Assembly: GCA_016193065.1 (NCBI GenBank)
Contig: JACPSX010000195.1
Location: 1-9,623 of the forward strand
DNA from: Candidatus Tectimicrobiota bacterium
Lineage (GTDB): Bacteria > JACPSX01
Reading direction: 5' to 3'
Length of the DNA stretch: 9,623 bases
In this document: positions 6,596-9,623 of the stretch, one piece after another
How the letters are laid out: each line of letters starts with the position of its first letter
How positions within the stretch are numbered: the first letter of the stretch is position 1
Made by a program: the position numbers and the translations under genes
The notes under the pieces: generated by a model
The model's database searches: none
Told to the model about the DNA's origin: nothing
Seen by the model: the letters and a program-made list of their open reading frames with translations, nothing else

Positions 6596-7415
6596 GAGCT
6601 CCCCTCTCTCTTTCACCGGGTGGTTTGTTCTTGTCGCGGCCCTGGTGGGAAGCTACCACCTGGCTGAGATCTCCCCCGGCAAGCTTCTTCACACCCAGGG
6701 CGGGAGCAGCCTCTGGGGCCTTCTCGCCGAATTTTTCCCGCCGGATCTTTCCGCGGAGTTTCTTTTGTACTTAATTGTTCCGACGGTAAAGACGATCCAG
6801 ATTTCTATCATGGGGACCGCTCTCGCCATCTTGATCGGCTTGCCCCTGGGAATTCTCGCCACCAGCACTCTCACGTTTGCCGGGATCCTCTTTGAAGGTG
6901 GAAGCCTGAGTCGCTCTTCCCGCCGCAGGCTGTGGATGCTTCCCTACCTCTTGGCCCGGGGAGGGCTCAGCTTGCTGCGTTCGATTCCCGAGATTGTCTG
7001 GGGCTTGCTGTTCGTGCGGATTGTGGGGCTGGGGCCCTTTGCCGGCGTTCTTGCCATTGGACTTGCCTACGGGGGGATGCTGGGAAAGGTGTACGCGGAA
7101 ATTCTGGAGGGGGTGAAGCAGAGCCCCGTGGAGGCGGTGCGGGCAGTGGGGGCCCGCAGATTCCCACTGGTGGTGTACGGGCTCTTTCCACAAGCCTTCC
7201 CGAACTTTGTGGCCTACAGTTTGTACCGCTGGGAGTGCGCGATCCGCTCCGCGGCGATCCTGGGTCTCGTGGGTGCCGGCGGGTTGGGACAGGAAATTGA
7301 AGTGTCCATGAAGATGCTGAACTATCCCCAAGCTCTGACGATCATCCTGGTCTCCTTCATTTTGGTGACCCTCGTGGATCGGGTCAGTTCCTGGATCCGG
7401 CGCACTTTGCTCTAA
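6543..7415 (+). CDS. Phosphonate-type (PhnE-like) ABC importer permease 1, putative selenate transport
   Basis: This is an inner-membrane channel subunit of 290 residues. Hydrophobic segments appear near 25-42, 86-116, 150-178, 208-226 and 262-282. The cytoplasmic coupling (EAA-type) loop is seen at about 184-220, with VEAVRAVGARRFPLVVYGLF. After it comes YRWECAIRSAAILGLVGAGG, the C-terminal signature of PhnE-type permeases. The GTG start at 6543 has GAAAGGG six bases upstream and overlaps the ATPase gene by 53 bases. No later ATG or GTG before the first membrane segment gives a better start. The GTG is thus the best choice, though the first 20 residues look poorly conserved. It is a paralogue of the next gene, with which it probably forms a heterodimer. 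Confidence 0.9.
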   Translation: MAPFPQSSPWILPTTKPKSSPLSFTGWFVLVAALVGSYHLAEISPGKLLHTQGGSSLWGLLAEFFPPDLSAEFLLYLIVPTVKTIQISIMGTALAILIGLPLGILATSTLTFAGILFEGGSLSRSSRRRLWMLPYLLARGGLSLLRSIPEIVWGLLFVRIVGLGPFAGVLAIGLAYGGMLGKVYAEILEGVKQSPVEAVRAVGARRFPLVVYGLFPQAFPNFVAYSLYRWECAIRSAAILGLVGAGGLGQEIEVSMKMLNYPQALTIILVSFILVTLVDRVSSWIRRTLL

Positions 7416-7427
7416 GGAGGTTTGCCG

Positions 7428-8288
7428 TTGACCGCCCCAAATGCTTCTCCCGTTCAATCGAGGCCCCTGTGGGGGGCCGGCAAGACGGTGGTCCTCCTGG
7501 TAGGCGCCGCGATTCTGTGGAGCTACCTGGGAACCGGATCGAACCTCTTGCTCCCGTTCCAGGCGGACGGGCGCCATCAAGTCGCCCTGTTTTTCAGCCA
7601 GCTCTTCCCTCCGAACCTCTCGGCCTCCCTCTTGACGCGTGCGCTCCGGGGGAGCTTGGAAACGCTGGCCGTCTCCATCATGGGGACTCTCCTGGCGGTC
7701 CTTATTGGGTTTCCTTTGGGGGCGCTGTCAGCCTACACGGTGATGGGAAATCGGCGCTTTTCCGAGGCGGAAGGCTCCTCTGCGGTCGCGCGTCTGTGGC
7801 GCCGCTTGATTTACGATGGCTCCACTCTCCTGCTGAACTTCCTGCGCTCGGTGCCGGAGCTCTTCTGGGCCCTGATCTTTATCGTTGCCGTGGGGCTGGG
7901 ACCTTTTCCAGGGGTCCTGGCCCTGGGATTTCACACCGGGGGAGTTCTGGGAAAGCTTTATTCAGAGAGCCTGGAGGCCCTGGATTCTCGACCTCTGGAA
8001 GCCCTCCAGGCGACTGGGGCGAGCACGTTGAAAGTTTTTCTTTTCGGCATGGTTCCCCTGGCGCTTCCCCAGCTCTTGTCCTATACGCTCTATCGCTGGG
8101 AGGTGAATATCCGGACCGCCGCGGTTTTGGGCGTCGTCGGCGCGGGGGGATTGGGCCAGGACATTCTGGTGGCCATGGGGCTCCTGCACTATCAAGACCT
8201 GGCGACTTTTCTCATCGCCACGCTCGCCATTGTCATTGCCGTCGATTTTCTTAGCACTTTTTTGCGCTTGCGCCTGATCCCGTCCTGA
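7428..8288 (+). CDS. Phosphonate-type (PhnE-like) ABC importer permease 2, putative selenate transport
   Basis: The second channel subunit has 286 residues. Hydrophobic segments lie near 20-44, 79-103, 144-169, 200-222 and 258-280. The coupling loop reads LEALQATGASTLKVFLFGMV (about 190-209), followed by YRWEVNIRTAAVLGVVGAGG (222-241), closely parallel to permease 1. I chose TTG at 7428 because AAGGAGG (7414-7420) lies seven bases before it; a TTG at 7422 is only one base from that site. The Shine-Dalgarno sequence overlaps the stop codon of permease 1, so translation is probably coupled. Two distinct permeases per cluster occur in several phosphonate-type importers. selD follows after 117 bases, probably in the same transcript since no clear terminator lies between. 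Confidence 0.9.
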   Translation: MTAPNASPVQSRPLWGAGKTVVLLVGAAILWSYLGTGSNLLLPFQADGRHQVALFFSQLFPPNLSASLLTRALRGSLETLAVSIMGTLLAVLIGFPLGALSAYTVMGNRRFSEAEGSSAVARLWRRLIYDGSTLLLNFLRSVPELFWALIFIVAVGLGPFPGVLALGFHTGGVLGKLYSESLEALDSRPLEALQATGASTLKVFLFGMVPLALPQLLSYTLYRWEVNIRTAAVLGVVGAGGLGQDILVAMGLLHYQDLATFLIATLAIVIAVDFLSTFLRLRLIPS

Positions 8289-8405
8289 ACATCAGGGACC
8301 TGCAAAGGAAGGTGCTTTCTTTCCCGTGCGGAACGAGTAAAATCAGGGCGGGGATTCAGCAGTCCAGCGCAAACGTCTTGTTCCTCAGGAAGGGGGTGAC
8401 CGGTC

Positions 8406-9452
8406 ATGGCCGAGAGCAATTACCGTCTTACGGAAACGGTGCGCTGCGCGGGTTGAGCAGGCAAACTGGGTCCGGGGGACCTGGAAGCCGCCGTTTCTTC
8501 GTTGCACCCTAAGAGAGATGCGAAGCTCCTGGTTGGAATGGAGACCGGGGACGATGCCGGAGTCTACCAGGTGGCCGATAGCCTGGCCCTGGTGCAGACT
8601 CTCGACTTTATCACTCCGATTGTCGATGATCCCTACGATTACGGCCGGATTGCCGCCGCCAATTCGTTGAGCGACGTCTACGCCATGGGGGGAAAGCCGG
8701 TCACCGCCATGAACATTGTCGGATTCCCCCAGGACAGTCTCCCCGCAGAGGTGCTGAGGGATCTCCTGCGCGGGGGGCTGGAGAAGATCGAGGAATCGGG
8801 AGCCACGCTGGTGGGCGGGCACACGGTGGACGATGTGGAGTTCAAGTACGGCCTCTCGGTCACCGGGGTCATCGATCCCCACCACGTGGTGCGAAATGTC
8901 GGAGCCCGGCCGGGAGACCGCATGGTTCTCACCAAGCCTCTGGGAATGGGGATTATCACCACGGCCAACAAGCGCCGCAAAGCGCCGGCGGAACTTGTCC
9001 GGAGAGCCGTAGAGGTGATGGCCGCGTTGAACCGCGCGGCCAGCGAGGTCATGGTGGAAGTGGGCGCCCATGCGGCTACGGATGTGACGGGGTTCGGCCT
9101 TCTGGGTCACGCTCTCATCATGGCTCGGGGGAGCGGTGTCGGCATAGCCTTTCAGGCCAGTGCCATTCCCTATCTCAAGGGGGCTCTGGAACTCTCGGTG
9201 CAAAACCTGATCCCAGGAGGAAGCTTTCGAAACCGGGAGTTTGTCGGAGAGAAGGCGCAGGTCGATCCGAGCATCCCCGAGGCTCTGGCCATGATCTTTT
9301 TTGACGCCCAGACTTCCGGGGGATTGCTGATTGCGGTGGCTCCCGAGAAGGTGGAGATGCTGCTGGAGCGGTTGCGAAAATCCGGAGTTTCCACGGCCGC
9401 CGTCATCGGCCGCGTGATTGAAGGGGAGCCCAGGTTGATCCTGGAACCGTGA
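8406..9452 (+). CDS. selD: Selenophosphate synthetase SelD, a selenoprotein with Sec at residue 17
   Basis: SelD makes selenophosphate from selenide and ATP, the selenium donor for Sec-tRNA(Sec). From the ATG at 8406, with GGAAGGGGG nine bases upstream, the product has 348 residues if the TGA at 8454-8456 is read as selenocysteine. The N-terminus then reads RCAG-U-AGKLGPGDL, with U17 and K20 aligning to the catalytic Cys17 and Lys20 of E. coli SelD. E. coli Cys19 is Gly here. METGDDAGVY (45-54), the metal/ATP-binding QTLDFITPIVDDPYDYGRIA region, NSLSDVYAMGGKP (86-98) and GGHTVDD are typical. The C-terminal part has TDVTGFGLLGH and DAQTSGGLLIAV. Conventional calling would stop at the TGA or begin at 8502, losing the active site. 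The codon is followed by a SECIS-like hairpin. Its product and SelB from this window would support its own translation. Confidence 0.95.
8466..8484 (+). promoter_or_regulatory. Bacterial SECIS element in selD mRNA
   Basis: Directly after the in-frame TGA (8454-8456), bases 8466-8473 pair with 8477-8484. These are CTGGGTCC and GGACCTGG, with eight pairs including two G-U, and the apical loop is GGG. The loop begins 17 bases after the TGA, within the roughly 16-37 bases described for bacterial SECIS elements, and has G in its first positions as required for SelB binding. The hairpin lies in coding sequence, as is normal in bacteria. Confidence 0.8.
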
Positions 9453-9453
9453 G

Positions 9454-9543
9454 GGGGGCCTGGCTCTGGAAGACATGGCTGTGGGTGCTCTGGTCTACGA
9501 GCAAGCCCGAAAGATAGGGCTGGGAACTCTCCTGCCGTTTTAA
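9454..9543 (+). pseudogene. C-terminal remnant of an ornithine cyclodeaminase/mu-crystallin family gene
   Basis: Immediately after the selD stop, one frame reads GGLALEDMAVGALVY, then EQARKIGLGTLLPF and a TAA at 9541-9543. From memory this closely follows the end of ornithine cyclodeaminase/alanine dehydrogenase family proteins (G-x-A-x-x-D-x-A-x-A-x-L-V-Y-x-x-A-x-x-x-G-x-G-T). The frame has a stop at 9436 and no start or ribosome site before the matching segment. So only about the last 30 of some 320-330 codons seem to remain, and it is probably not expressed. The match is short and rests on pattern recognition. If wrong, this is simply the beginning of non-coding sequence. Confidence 0.45.
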
Positions 9544-9623
9544 TTTCGATCTGCGACTCCACCTCCGGAGACAATCGCTATCCCAACCAGAGTATGGCGG
9601 ATGCTCAGGATTCCCTCTGTCCT
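9544..9623 (+). other. Unassigned end of window
   Basis: These 80 bases are GC-rich. More than one plus-strand frame stays open to the window edge, for example one reading ICDSTSGDNRYPNQSMADAQ. I recognise no family, promoter, terminator or RNA gene. It might be the start of another gene or further remnant sequence; the window is too short to tell. Confidence 0.3.

Noticed and set aside
7422-7430. TTG at 7422 as start of the second permease
   Set aside because: It is one base from the Shine-Dalgarno sequence; TTG at 7428 has a seven-base gap.
8306-8323. Hairpin GGAAGG/CTTTCC between permease 2 and selD as a terminator
   Set aside because: The stem is weak, with a G-U pair, and no T-run follows.
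8502-9452. SelD as a 316-residue protein starting at 8502
   Set aside because: This start lies after the catalytic residue and lacks a ribosome site. The sequence before it, 8406-8501, is clearly SelD-like once the TGA is read as Sec.
8385-9476. Long minus-strand open frames opposite selD, permeases and selB (for example 8385-9476, 6771-7580, 1088-2086)
   Set aside because: They mirror GC-rich coding sequence on the plus strand, lack recognisable domains and have low-complexity H/Q/G/R-rich composition.
9453-9623. Possible tRNA-Sec gene behind selD
   Set aside because: No 8-bp acceptor stem, no TCA anticodon loop and no T-arm can be drawn.

Overview
The window is a selenium-use locus from a GC-rich bacterium, broken up by an AT-richer patch of toxin-antitoxin and regulator genes. 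It carries selB (selenocysteine elongation factor) at one end and selD (selenophosphate synthetase) at the other. Before selD lies a four-gene phosphonate-type ABC importer cluster: binding protein, ATPase and two permeases. From memory of the families, this importer type next to selD is annotated as a putative selenate/selenium-oxyanion transporter, so uptake, activation and co-translational insertion of selenium are all represented. selA and the tRNA-Sec gene are not visible here. The predicted signal peptide and periplasmic binding protein fit a Gram-negative-type cell. The window alone does not fix the phylum; Desulfobacterota, Nitrospirota or NC10-like lineages are guesses.

Layout: 1-259 is non-coding, with hairpins and a good sigma70-like selB promoter. 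selB (260-2179, +) begins with GTG. From 2207 to 3430 a minus-strand operon encodes hicA, hicB and a small conserved protein of unknown function, with its own promoter and a palindromic operator over the hicA start. An XRE-family repressor follows (3555-3941, -). Its promoter overlaps a near-perfect palindrome that may also control a divergent plus-strand promoter. Endonuclease V (nfi, 4196-4873, +) comes next. The importer runs from 4970 to 8288 (+), followed by selD (8406-9452, +).

Three points deserve attention. First, selD is itself a selenoprotein gene: codon 17 is an in-frame TGA at the catalytic position, followed at correct spacing by an 8-bp stem with a GGG loop (a bacterial SECIS). 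Conventional gene calling truncates it at 8502. Second, the binding-protein gene is broken: a frame change and a loss of about 30 codons coincide near 5405-5412, while the ATPase and both permeases are intact. Third, directly after selD lies what looks like the last 30 or so codons of an ornithine cyclodeaminase/mu-crystallin family gene, suggesting a rearrangement scar at the edge of the selenium locus.
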